This document shows positions 6,718 through 14,064 of a stretch of 24,838 nt of DNA, piece after piece; positions within the stretch are counted from its first letter, which is position 1; each line of letters begins with the position of its first letter. The DNA comes from an uncultured Bacilli bacterium. GTDB taxonomy: Bacteria; Bacillota_I; Bacilli_A; RF39; UBA660. The stretch spans positions 1-24,838 of the forward strand of contig CAKOMS010000011.1 in the NCBI GenBank assembly GCA_934096735.1. The letters are read 5' to 3'. Position numbers and translations under genes: made by a program. Under the pieces are notes generated by a model. That model had not been told where the DNA came from, did no database searches, and was given only the letters and a program-made list of their open reading frames with translations.

Positions 6718-8623
6718 ATACAAACTTCATAATTGCAGAAGAAATATATCTAGTTATATATATTTTACTATAATCTTTATCTAACTTTTCATAAATATTT
6801 GGAGCAAGTACTACTACACTATACTTAGGATCTTGATAAGGAGCAAAACCAACAAACCCTATAGAAATAGTTTTAGTATCCATTACACCATCATTATCTG
6901 TATCTATAAAAGTTTCACTAGTACCAGTCTTACCAGCTCCATTATATATTTTATTAATATAACCTCTACTAGTACCACTATTAACCCCTAGATGCATCGC
7001 ATCTTTTATTCTATATAAATATTTCTTATCTAAACTTATTTCATTACTAATAACTTCATAATTAACTATATTATTATTTTTATAATATTTATTTAATAAA
7101 TGAGGATTAATTCTACTACCATTACTAGCTATAGTATTAACATATTGAAAAAGTTCTATCGGAGTATAAGTATCATATTGTCCAATAGATAAATTAAGAA
7201 GTAAATCACTATTATATAAACTCCCAGTAATACCCTTTTTCTCATTAGGTAAATCTATTCCTGTAATACTTCCTAAACCATACTCTTTAAAAGTATTTCT
7301 AAATTTATCAAAATCATTTTTATTAGTATCTAATTTCATATCATATTTATACTTATTACCAGTACTATTAATTGCTATCATAAATTGATAATAATTACTA
7401 CTTTTACTTATAGCAGTTAAATCATCTATTTTACCAAGTCTTTTATAACTACATTTTAAAGGTACTAAATTTAATTTAACACACCCATCTATAACACTAG
7501 TACCTATATCTATTATTCCATACTTATAACCAGTAGATACTGTAGCCATCTTAACTATACTTCCAACAGTATATGAGTTATTAATTATATTTGTATTAAC
7601 ATTTACAAACTTATCATCTAAAAGTTTTCTACCAGATAAAGCAAGTATACTACCCGTCGTGGGTTCACCCACTATGGCATAACTTTCACTAAAATAATCA
7701 GTATGCTTATAACCCTTTGCTTTCAAAATATTTTTTTCTATTATACTTTCTAATTCTTTTTGTACATTTATATCAATAGTTAAATAAATATCATTACCTT
7801 TCTTACCTTCCTTAATAAGTTTTAAAGTATTATCATTTTCCACTTTATATAAATCCTTAATCCCCTTTAAAATATCTTCATATTCTTTTTCTAAATAACT
7901 AACTCCTACTAAATCATTTCTACTATACCCTTTATCTAAATAATAATTTAACTCTTCTTCCCTAATATATGATACATTACCAAATATATCTCTTAAAGTA
8001 TCACCATAATTATAAACTCTTTCAAAAAGTACTTCTACACTAACACCTTTTATATTACTTTCAATTATTTTAGAATAAATAACATCATCAATATCTTTAA
8101 GTATAACTTTCTTTTCATAAGAATATCCCTTATTCATCTTATCATATATAGTAGCAGCTTTTTTATCTAATAAATCTAACTCATCTAACATTTCACTCGT
8201 AATCCTTGAATATTTAAGTTTAATAAGATCATTACTAGTAATTTTTCTTTCATCATACAATTTATATTCTTCATCACTTACTAAATTTTTCCCATTATCA
8301 TGTGTTATTAAATAAAAAGTTTTTAAAGTACTATCAATTACATCTAGATCTAATATATTTGCAAGCTTATAAGCTACTTCTACTTCATCTTTAACACTAA
8401 TACCTTTTATTTTAGTATACATAATTGATTTATACCCTTTATTATCTACCAAAACAACACCATTTTTATCAAGAATTCTCCCTCTTGGAGCACTCTCTCC
8501 CCATACGTATCTATTAGTCTTTTCTAAATATATATTATTATAATAATCTTTTTTATAAATATTTAAATACACAATTCTTCCCAAAAATATACAAAATACA
8601 ATTATTAATAATACTTTTTTCAT
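6704..8623 (-). CDS. Class B penicillin-binding protein (peptidoglycan D,D-transpeptidase)
   Basis: A cell-wall transpeptidase of 639 aa that cross-links peptidoglycan outside the membrane. A single N-terminal membrane segment (about 3-20) anchors it. The PBP dimerisation/pedestal domain starts with A-P-R-G-R-I-L-D-K-N-G (45-55). The transpeptidase domain has all three catalytic motifs: S355-I-V-K358 (nucleophile and base), S408-S-N410, and K565-T-G567. There is no glycosyltransferase domain and no C-terminal PASTA repeat, which makes it class B. It could be the elongasome (PBP2/MrdA) or divisome (FtsI) enzyme, and the neighbours do not decide between these. The SD is weak (GGTG). Confidence 0.9.
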   Translation of the reverse strand: MKKVLLIIVFCIFLGRIVYLNIYKKDYYNNIYLEKTNRYVWGESAPRGRILDKNGVVLVDNKGYKSIMYTKIKGISVKDEVEVAYKLANILDLDVIDSTLKTFYLITHDNGKNLVSDEEYKLYDERKITSNDLIKLKYSRITSEMLDELDLLDKKAATIYDKMNKGYSYEKKVILKDIDDVIYSKIIESNIKGVSVEVLFERVYNYGDTLRDIFGNVSYIREEELNYYLDKGYSRNDLVGVSYLEKEYEDILKGIKDLYKVENDNTLKLIKEGKKGNDIYLTIDINVQKELESIIEKNILKAKGYKHTDYFSESYAIVGEPTTGSILALSGRKLLDDKFVNVNTNIINNSYTVGSIVKMATVSTGYKYGIIDIGTSVIDGCVKLNLVPLKCSYKRLGKIDDLTAISKSSNYYQFMIAINSTGNKYKYDMKLDTNKNDFDKFRNTFKEYGLGSITGIDLPNEKKGITGSLYNSDLLLNLSIGQYDTYTPIELFQYVNTIASNGSRINPHLLNKYYKNNNIVNYEVISNEISLDKKYLYRIKDAMHLGVNSGTSRGYINKIYNGAGKTGTSETFIDTDNDGVMDTKTISIGFVGFAPYQDPKYSVVVLAPNIYEKLDKDYSKIYITRYISSAIMKFVFENE

Positions 8624-8669
8624 TTAAATACACCATTATTATTATGTAAATATTTTAAAACTTTACTCA

Positions 8670-8686
8670 TATAATATAACAGGTGA
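8670..8686 (+). promoter_or_regulatory. -10 box abutting the SD of the DUF2624 gene
   Basis: TATAAT (8670-8675) is followed 5 bp later by AGGTGA (8681-8686), and the ATG is at 8691. No good -35 is seen, so the promoter call rests on the -10 alone. Confidence 0.4.
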
Positions 8687-8690
8687 TAAA

Positions 8691-8951
8691 ATGTATAATA
8701 TGATTACAAGATATTTAAGTAAACTTACTAAAGATGAAGTAAATACATTTGCAAGAAATAAAAATATTACTCTAACTGATGATGAATTAAATTTTACATA
8801 TAATTTTATTAAAAAAAATTATGAATCTATATTAAAAAATCCAAAATTATTTAACATAGAAAGATATAGTAATAACTACTCAAAAGAAAACTTTAGTAAA
8901 ATTACTAAAGTATGGCACGAATATATGCAAAAATATGCAAATTATTTATAA
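8691..8951 (+). CDS. DUF2624 family protein (YqfT-like)
   Basis: An 86-aa, highly helical, soluble protein with a pattern typical of DUF2624: a hydrophobic N-terminal helix, K-L-T-K-D-E-V-N-T-F-A, then F-I-K-K-N-Y-E-S-I-L-K-N-P. In Bacillus subtilis the family member yqfT lies next to yqfS (nfo). Here it is again next to nfo, which supports the assignment, although the two genes are convergent and overlap by 10 bp at their 3' ends (8942-8951). The SD AGGTGA is well placed. The function of the family is unknown; association with nfo hints at DNA repair, but this is context only. Confidence 0.7.
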   Translation: MYNMITRYLSKLTKDEVNTFARNKNITLTDDELNFTYNFIKKNYESILKNPKLFNIERYSNNYSKENFSKITKVWHEYMQKYANYL

Positions 8952-9844
8952 TATTCTCTAATATTTTCATATAGATTTTTATTAAACACCCCAGATTTTA
9001 TCATATCAATTTCAAACTTGTATGGAGGATATATTAATTCTTTTTCATTGTCATTTTTCGATACATAAGGTGTTTCTAAAATTTTAGGAACATTTTTTAA
9101 TTTCTCATTATTAATAACTTTTAAAAGTGTATCAAATCCAATGGTACCATAACCAATATTTTCATGTCTATCTTTATGTGAACCAACAACATTCTTACTA
9201 TCATTTATATGAATACACTTTATTTTTTGTATTCCTATTTTTTTATCGAATTCTTTTAAATATTCATCAAAATTATTAATATTAACTCCTGAATCATTTA
9301 AATGACAAGTATCTAAACAAACTCCTATATTATTACTACTTACATTATCTATAATATATTTAATTTCATCTATAGTTATTCCACATTCACTACCTTTACC
9401 CGCCATAGTTTCAAGTAAAATAGTAGTTTTACTTTCATCATTAACAACATAATTCAATGCTTCTACTATATTATTAAGTCCTGTTTCTCTACTAAGCTTA
9501 ACAGAACTACCAGGATGAAGCACAATATATTTAATACCAATCTCTTCACACCTTTTAATCTCGTTTTTTAAAAAACTAATACTAAAATTCCATGATTCTA
9601 CTTTTTCTTTATTAGCAAGATTAATTATATAAGGAGCATGACATATAACATTTTCCATTAAGATATTATTTTCTTTCATTAAAATTTTTGCTTCATCAGT
9701 ATATTCTTTATTAATATTACTTCTAAAAGTATTTTGTGGTGCTCCTGTATAAAGCATAATTGCATTAGCACCATAACTAATTCCTTCTTTTACTGCTCCA
9801 AGTAATTGTTTATTATTAAAATGTACATGACTACCTATAATCAT
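8942..9844 (-). CDS. nfo: Endonuclease IV (AP endonuclease)
   Basis: A base-excision-repair enzyme that cleaves 5' to abasic sites with a trinuclear zinc centre. At 300 aa it is of normal length and a complete TIM-barrel family member. All nine metal ligands of the family can be placed: H69 (C-H-A-P), H110 (L-H-P-G-S), E145 (L-E-T-M-A-G), D178 and H181 (L-D-T-C-H), H212 (H-I-N-D-S), D225 and H227 (K-D-R-H-E-N-I-G), and E257 (L-E-T-P). The SD is modest (GGTGAT). Its 3' end overlaps that of the convergent DUF2624 gene by 10 bp. Confidence 0.95.
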   Translation of the reverse strand: MIIGSHVHFNNKQLLGAVKEGISYGANAIMLYTGAPQNTFRSNINKEYTDEAKILMKENNILMENVICHAPYIINLANKEKVESWNFSISFLKNEIKRCEEIGIKYIVLHPGSSVKLSRETGLNNIVEALNYVVNDESKTTILLETMAGKGSECGITIDEIKYIIDNVSSNNIGVCLDTCHLNDSGVNINNFDEYLKEFDKKIGIQKIKCIHINDSKNVVGSHKDRHENIGYGTIGFDTLLKVINNEKLKNVPKILETPYVSKNDNEKELIYPPYKFEIDMIKSGVFNKNLYENIREYYK

Positions 9845-9871
9845 TTAATATCACCAACTAAATTATCTCAC

Positions 9872-9896
9872 AAAAAAAAGACTAAGTAAATTAGTC
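9872..9896 (-). terminator. Rho-independent terminator after the 9912 prepilin
   Basis: GACTAA-GTAAA-TTAGTC hairpin (9880-9896) with eight T following on the minus strand (complement of 9872-9879). On the plus strand it is followed by ATTTTTT, so it could work both ways. Confidence 0.8.
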
Positions 9897-9911
9897 ATTT
9901 TTTAAATTTTG

Positions 9912-10433
9912 TTATTTAAAACTTGAACAATCATAAGTTGACTTATCAGATGTTCCAGAAGCAGGTTTTTCATATTTAGAAATATCATATTTATTACTTT
10001 GAGTTGTATCTGCTATTGCTTTATAATCTGCATTATGCATATTTACTTGATAATAATGTGCATTTCCTTTTTTATAAACTACCACTCTACCAGCAGTATT
10101 TGCATCATATTTCTTATTAATTAAACCTTCACTAACTAAGTTTTCTAATGTAAAACAATAAGCAGCTGTAACACTAGTATCATCCTTTGTTACAGTATAC
10201 TTAGTTTTATCAAATGAATAACTTCCTTGAATATCATTTAACATAATTAAACTAATAGCTTGACTAGCAGCATCTGAAACTATCTTAACTTCTGAATCAA
10301 AAGCACTTTCTTGCATTCCATCCATAGCTGGTAATAATTGACCAACTGCTATTGCCATAACAACTGCTAATACAATAATAACTGCTAATAATTCAACTAA
10401 AGTAAAACCTTTCTTATCTTTTAATACATTCAT
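9912..10433 (-). CDS. Type IV-like prepilin (GFTLVELLAV class)
   Basis: A pseudopilin/major-pilin-like protein of 173 aa. The leader is M-N-V-L-K-D-K-K-G, with processing by prepilin peptidase expected after G9 and before F10. The mature N-terminus is F-T-L-V-E-L-L-A-V-I, with the conserved Glu at +5 (E14) and a hydrophobic helix to about residue 34. The globular part has two cysteines (one in A-A-Y-C-F, one in Y-D-C-S-S near the end), a likely disulfide loop. The start at ATG 10433 is preferred over the upstream GTG (10445), because that GTG is part of the SD (GAGGTG, complement of 10443-10448, 9 bp away). It is not linked to pilus assembly genes here. Confidence 0.9.
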   Translation of the reverse strand: MNVLKDKKGFTLVELLAVIIVLAVVMAIAVGQLLPAMDGMQESAFDSEVKIVSDAASQAISLIMLNDIQGSYSFDKTKYTVTKDDTSVTAAYCFTLENLVSEGLINKKYDANTAGRVVVYKKGNAHYYQVNMHNADYKAIADTTQSNKYDISKYEKPASGTSDKSTYDCSSFK

Positions 10434-10462
10434 AACAAAATTCACCTCTATCCTCTAACATA

Positions 10463-10491
10463 ATCTTACAATATTTAAAAAGTATTGTCAA
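10463..10491 (-). promoter_or_regulatory. Promoter of the 9912 prepilin
   Basis: Perfect TTGACA (complement of 10486-10491), a 17-bp spacer and TAAGAT (complement of 10463-10468). Confidence 0.7.
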
Positions 10492-10511
10492 TTAATAAAA
10501 ACTAATTTACA

Positions 10512-11498
10512 TCAAGTTAAATGGTTTATTTCTAAAGAATTATAACTTGCAACATTACCAACATTATCTTTAACACAAATTTGATAAATTCCATTTCCTC
10601 CAGTAGCACTACTAACTTCAAAAGTCTTAGAATTTGTATATTTACTATCATCTATAGTACTACAATTTGAACCAGTATATTTCCCTAAATAATATGACTT
10701 AATTCCAGAACCACTTCCATCACTAGCAGATATAGTAACATATTTACTAACAGTATCTGTATATGTATCACTTATATTAACTTCATCACTATAAATAATC
10801 GGCGCTTCATTATCTATTTTCAAATCAGTAGAAGCAGTATACTTATTAACACTATCATTTTCATAAATAATATATTCAAATATATATTTAGTATTAAGTA
10901 TTGTTTTAACATTATCTACACTAATACTCAAATTATTATCTAAAACACTTTTTCTAATTCCACTAGTACTAGTCCAAGTACATTTATTAGGTTCAGCACA
11001 ATTAATAATAAAATTATCAACATTACTACTTATATTTAAATTAACATTTCCTTTATACCAACCATTTATTTGAGTACTACTAGAAACAATACTTAATTTA
11101 TTAGAATCTTTCTTTAAATCATTAACATTACATACACCACCACTTATAGCATAATCTTTTGAATCAATAAAAGTTGCTTTATAACTATCTTTTATTTTTT
11201 CAACACTTATTGCATAACAATTTAAACTCTTATTACTAACAGGATCTATTACTTTATCATTATTATCCCCTTTATAATAACCCTCAGTTATTAAATCATT
11301 TACAAAAAATAAAGTTTCCCCAGAATCGAAAGCATAACTAGAAGCAGCAATTTCTATTTCCTTAATTAAATTTTCTCTATGTCTTTTTCTTACACTAGAA
11401 TTAATAGTATTATACCCCGGTATAGCAAGTCCAATTATAACAGCTAAAACTAAAATTGTAGCAAGTAATTCAACAATAGTAAAACCATCTTTTTTCAT
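10512..11498 (-). CDS. Prepilin with C-terminal Ig-like domain
   Basis: A 328-aa protein with a short leader M-K-K-D-G, cleavage before F6, mature start F-T-I-V-E-L-L-A-T-I with Glu at +5 (E10), and a hydrophobic helix to about residue 28. A pilin-like globular domain follows (about 30-140). After it come two beta-rich stretches: about 145-225, and about 230-325 (I-D-N-E-A-P-I ... I-S-A-S-D-G-S-G-S-G-I ... Y-Q-I-C-V-K-D-N-V-G-N-V-A). The last is a typical bacterial Ig-like repeat of secreted proteins. The size and added domain suggest a minor pilin presented at a fibre tip (inferred). The SD AGGGTG lies directly after a TATAAT box. Confidence 0.85.
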   Translation of the reverse strand: MKKDGFTIVELLATILVLAVIIGLAIPGYNTINSSVRKRHRENLIKEIEIAASSYAFDSGETLFFVNDLITEGYYKGDNNDKVIDPVSNKSLNCYAISVEKIKDSYKATFIDSKDYAISGGVCNVNDLKKDSNKLSIVSSSTQINGWYKGNVNLNISSNVDNFIINCAEPNKCTWTSTSGIRKSVLDNNLSISVDNVKTILNTKYIFEYIIYENDSVNKYTASTDLKIDNEAPIIYSDEVNISDTYTDTVSKYVTISASDGSGSGIKSYYLGKYTGSNCSTIDDSKYTNSKTFEVSSATGGNGIYQICVKDNVGNVASYNSLEINHLT

Positions 11499-11509
11499 AC
11501 TGTCACCCT

Positions 11510-11515
11510 ATTATA
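11510..11515 (-). promoter_or_regulatory. -10 box abutting the SD of the Ig-like prepilin
   Basis: TATAAT (complement of 11510-11515) is followed with no spacer by AGGGTG (complement of 11504-11509). The same 14-bp string, ATTATAATAGGGTG (in complement), precedes the ZIP gene. No clear -35. Confidence 0.35.
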
Positions 11516-11545
11516 ATTTTAACTTATTTAATTTAATAATACAAT

Positions 11546-11573
11546 AAAAAAAGACATTATACTAAAATGTCTT
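11546..11573 (-). terminator. Rho-independent terminator of the ZIP transporter gene
   Basis: AAGACATT (11551-11558), a 7-base loop and AATGTCTT (11566-11573) form a perfect 8-bp stem followed by T residues on the minus strand. Confidence 0.85.
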
Positions 11574-11582
11574 AATTAAATA

Positions 11583-12386
11583 TTATCCAAGTGCTACATC
11601 TAACATCATCATAATCATAAATCCTATAATAGTACAAATACTCATAACATTTTTCTTTTTATTCTTTTGACTTTCTGGAATAAGTTCACTAATAACAACA
11701 TAAATCATTGCACCAGCAGCAGCAGAAAGTAAAAATGGCATAATATTTGTTACATACATTACTAGAACACAACCAACAACACCAGCAATTGGTTCAACAA
11801 TACCACTCAAAGCACCTAGTAAAAATGATTTACCTCTGCTAAAATTTTCTCTTCTTAAAGGAAGACTTACTGCACAACCCTCTGGAAAATTTTGTATACC
11901 AATACCTACTGCTAGCATAACAGCGGCCATTAAATTAGTCTCAGTTGCATGACTTAAAGAACCAAAAGCAACACCTATAGCAAGTCCTTCTGGTATATTA
12001 TGAAGTGTTATTGAAACAATTAACATAATACTTCTTTTTAAACTAGTTTTTTCTTTTTTGTTAACTTCTTTTTTATTTAATGTCTTATCGAATATAGCAT
12101 CTCCTACTATTAAAAATAATGCTCCACATAAAAAGCCAATAGAAACAATAAACCAAGGAATCATTCCAAGAAGCATGGCATCTTCGATAGCAGGTTTTAA
12201 AAGTGAAAAAAATGAAGCAGCAATCATAACACCACCAGATAAACCAAGCATTGCATCTAAAACAGTATTATTAACTTTTTTAAAGAAAAATACTATTGCA
12301 GCACCAAGTGTAGTAATTAAAAAAGTAAAAGTACAAGCAATTAATGTCTGAACTATTAAATTACAATTAATATAAAATTCTATCAT
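11583..12386 (-). CDS. ZIP family divalent metal transporter (zinc uptake likely)
   Basis: A 267-aa polytopic membrane protein with about eight hydrophobic segments. It has the two signature metal-binding helices of the GufA/ZupT branch: H129-N-I-P-E133-G and N166-F-P-E169-G. A charged cytoplasmic loop (K-K-E-V-N-K-K-E-K, about 105-115) lies between membrane segments 3 and 4, where ZIP proteins carry their variable loop. A further conserved Glu is E234 (I-S-E-L-I-P-E). Family knowledge: ZIP proteins bring Zn2+, and sometimes Fe2+ or Mn2+, into the cytoplasm. The substrate cannot be told from sequence. It is a single gene with its own terminator. Confidence 0.9.
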   Translation of the reverse strand: MIEFYINCNLIVQTLIACTFTFLITTLGAAIVFFFKKVNNTVLDAMLGLSGGVMIAASFFSLLKPAIEDAMLLGMIPWFIVSIGFLCGALFLIVGDAIFDKTLNKKEVNKKEKTSLKRSIMLIVSITLHNIPEGLAIGVAFGSLSHATETNLMAAVMLAVGIGIQNFPEGCAVSLPLRRENFSRGKSFLLGALSGIVEPIAGVVGCVLVMYVTNIMPFLLSAAAGAMIYVVISELIPESQKNKKKNVMSICTIIGFMIMMMLDVALG

Positions 12387-12400
12387 TAAAAAAACACCCT

Positions 12401-12406
12401 ATTATA
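12401..12406 (-). promoter_or_regulatory. -10 box abutting the SD of the ZIP gene
   Basis: TATAAT (complement of 12401-12406) directly followed by AGGGTG (complement of 12395-12400), 8 bp before the ATG. Poor -35. A further perfect palindrome, GTTTTTAAAAAC, lies at 12416-12427. Confidence 0.35.
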
Positions 12407-12438
12407 ATATAAGATGTTTTTAAAAACTCTTGTGGGCA

Positions 12439-13080
12439 CTAATCTGATACTGTACAAGTAAATGATTGAATTGCAGATATAGCAACACTACCACTTAAAC
12501 TAGCTAAATGATCTTGTTGTTCACTAGTAGTATTTACTAAAGTTGCATCAGCTCCAATAGTAGCAGTTGTAGTAGTTTTATTTAATACAACTGTTCCACT
12601 TATAGTTTTAGCTGTAGCTATATCAGCATAATTAAATGATGTTCCACCAGATAATGTTACACCAGTAGATGGTTTTAATATAACTTGTCCTTCACCAGTT
12701 TTAACTGCACTCATACCAGTTGATTTAACAGTAAATGTAAATGTACAAGTATATTTTAAGTCACCTGGTGTTGTAACTGTAAATTTTGCAATTTCATGAT
12801 TTTGATCAGTTGTTACAGGATTACCACTAGTAACAGCATGATAAGTTGTACCTTTATAAGTCTCTTGCATTTGAGCAGAAGTAACATTTAATAATAATGA
12901 TTTTCCACCACCACTTGCAAGTACAGAACCAGCAGCACCTTTAGTAGTAACTTGAGCACTTGATCCAGTTTGAGTACTATTTTGTCCTAAAGCAAAGTAT
13001 GCGAATGTAGCTCCAACTACTGAAACAAGTAAAGTTGCAACTGCAATTACAGTAAATAACATAGATTTTTTATTGTCCAT
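12439..13080 (-). CDS. SipW-type (TasA/CalY-like) secreted protein, copy 1
   Basis: A 213-aa protein. Residues M-D-N-K-K-S then a hydrophobic segment (about 8-28) ending G-A-T-F-A-Y-F are the SipW-dependent signal peptide known from TasA/camelysin fibre proteins, with cleavage expected around A-T-F-A. The mature part is Thr/Ser/Gly-rich, beta-predicted and low in charge, with two cysteines (Y-T-C-T-F and F-T-C-T-V at the end) that could pair. It is a tandem paralogue of the 13271-13906 gene, and their first 65 codons are nearly identical. SD AAAGGAG. A fibre-forming matrix or surface subunit is a reasonable guess, not shown. No SipW-type peptidase gene is in the window. Confidence 0.8.
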   Translation of the reverse strand: MDNKKSMLFTVIAVATLLVSVVGATFAYFALGQNSTQTGSSAQVTTKGAAGSVLASGGGKSLLLNVTSAQMQETYKGTTYHAVTSGNPVTTDQNHEIAKFTVTTPGDLKYTCTFTFTVKSTGMSAVKTGEGQVILKPSTGVTLSGGTSFNYADIATAKTISGTVVLNKTTTTATIGADATLVNTTSEQQDHLASLSGSVAISAIQSFTCTVSD

Positions 13081-13131
13081 AATTAAACTCCTTTCACAAT
13101 AAATAAAAATACTTTTCTATATTTCAATATC

Positions 13132-13160
13132 ATAATATAAAATATAATTAAAAAAGTCAA
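13132..13160 (-). promoter_or_regulatory. Promoter of SipW-type copy 1
   Basis: TTGACT (complement of 13155-13160), 17 bp, TATTAT (complement of 13132-13137). Confidence 0.6.
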
Positions 13161-13197
13161 TTCATAAAAATAAACTTTACTATGATTTAACAGAAAC

Positions 13198-13220
13198 AAA
13201 AAAAGAAGATAATACTTCTT
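13198..13220 (-). terminator. Terminator after SipW-type copy 2
   Basis: AAGAAG-ATAATA-CTTCTT hairpin (13203-13220), then T tract on the minus strand. A second perfect hairpin, TTAAGACT-AAA-AGTCTTAA (13236-13254), lies between it and the stop codon, so the transcript ends in a double stem-loop. Confidence 0.75.
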
Positions 13221-13270
13221 CTTTTCAAATTTTGGTTAAGACTAAAAGTCTTAAATAATGGATACATTTA

Positions 13271-13906
13271 TTATTCTACTGTACAAGTAAAGTCTTTAAT
13301 ATCACTTGTAGTAACTGTACCATTTAATCCTGCTAAATAAGTTTGTTGTTCTTGATCAGTATTAACTAATGTAGCATCAACTTTAATATCAGCAGATGTT
13401 CTTGTAGAATTTAATACAACTGTTCCACTTATAGTTTTAGCAGTAGCTATATCAGCATAATTGAATGTAGTTCCACCAGTTAAAGTAACACCATCACCAG
13501 CAGTTAAAGTAATAGCACCTTCACCAGCTTTAACAGCTTCTAAACCTGTTGAAGAAACTGTAAAGTTAAATGTACAAGTATAAGTCTTATCACCAGCTTC
13601 AGTAACTTCGAATTTAGCTAACTCATGATTTTGAGCAGTTGTTACAGGGTCACCAGTTAAAACAGCATAATAAGTTCCTTGTTGTGTTTTTTGCATTTGA
13701 GCAGAAGTAACATTTAATAATAAATTCTTTCCACCACCACTTGCAAGTACAGAACCAGCAGCACCTTTAGTAGTAACTTGAGCACTTGATCCAGTTTGAG
13801 TACTATTTTGTCCTAAAGCAAAGAACGCAAATGTAGCTCCAACAACAGCAACTAATAATGTAGCAACAGCAATAACTGTTAATAACATTGTGTTTTTCTT
13901 ATCCAT
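13271..13906 (-). CDS. SipW-type (TasA/CalY-like) secreted protein, copy 2
   Basis: A 211-aa protein with the same design as its downstream paralogue: M-D-K-K-N-T, a hydrophobic stretch ending G-A-T-F-A-F-F, a Thr/Gly-rich mature part, and the same two cysteine positions (Y-T-C-T-F, F-T-C-T-V). A block, Y-A-D-I-A-T-A-K-T-I-S-G-T-V-V-L-N, is identical in both. The middle part (about 75-150) has diverged. It has an ideal SD (AAAGGAGGG) and the strongest promoter in the window, which suggests high expression. Each copy has its own promoter. Role inferred as abundant surface or matrix subunit. Confidence 0.82.
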   Translation of the reverse strand: MDKKNTMLLTVIAVATLLVAVVGATFAFFALGQNSTQTGSSAQVTTKGAAGSVLASGGGKNLLLNVTSAQMQKTQQGTYYAVLTGDPVTTAQNHELAKFEVTEAGDKTYTCTFNFTVSSTGLEAVKAGEGAITLTAGDGVTLTGGTTFNYADIATAKTISGTVVLNSTRTSADIKVDATLVNTDQEQQTYLAGLNGTVTTSDIKDFTCTVE

Positions 13907-13964
13907 TATTTCCCTCCTTTCGATTTTAATATTCCGAAATACTATCTTCTATATTTCTAAATTA

Positions 13965-13993
13965 ATTCTACAAAAAAAAGTAAAATGTGTCAA
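13965..13993 (-). promoter_or_regulatory. Strong promoter of SipW-type copy 2
   Basis: Perfect TTGACA (complement of 13988-13993), 17-bp spacer, TAGAAT (complement of 13965-13970). It gives a leader of about 50 nt. Confidence 0.75.
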
Positions 13994-14037
13994 TGACTTT
14001 TATGTATTTTTTGTGAAAAAAATCAAAATAATTTTAT

Positions 14038-14064
14038 AAAAAAAATAATTAGTAATTATACTAA
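14038..14064 (-). terminator. Terminator of the ysxC-prepilin-der operon
   Basis: TTAGTA-ATTA-TACTAA hairpin (14049-14064) directly at the der stop codon, followed on the minus strand by TTATTTTTTTT. Confidence 0.7.

Noticed and set aside
12058..12351. Plus-strand open frame opposite the ZIP gene
   Set aside because: Antisense to a clear ZIP transporter with both signature motifs; no SD and no recognisable protein.
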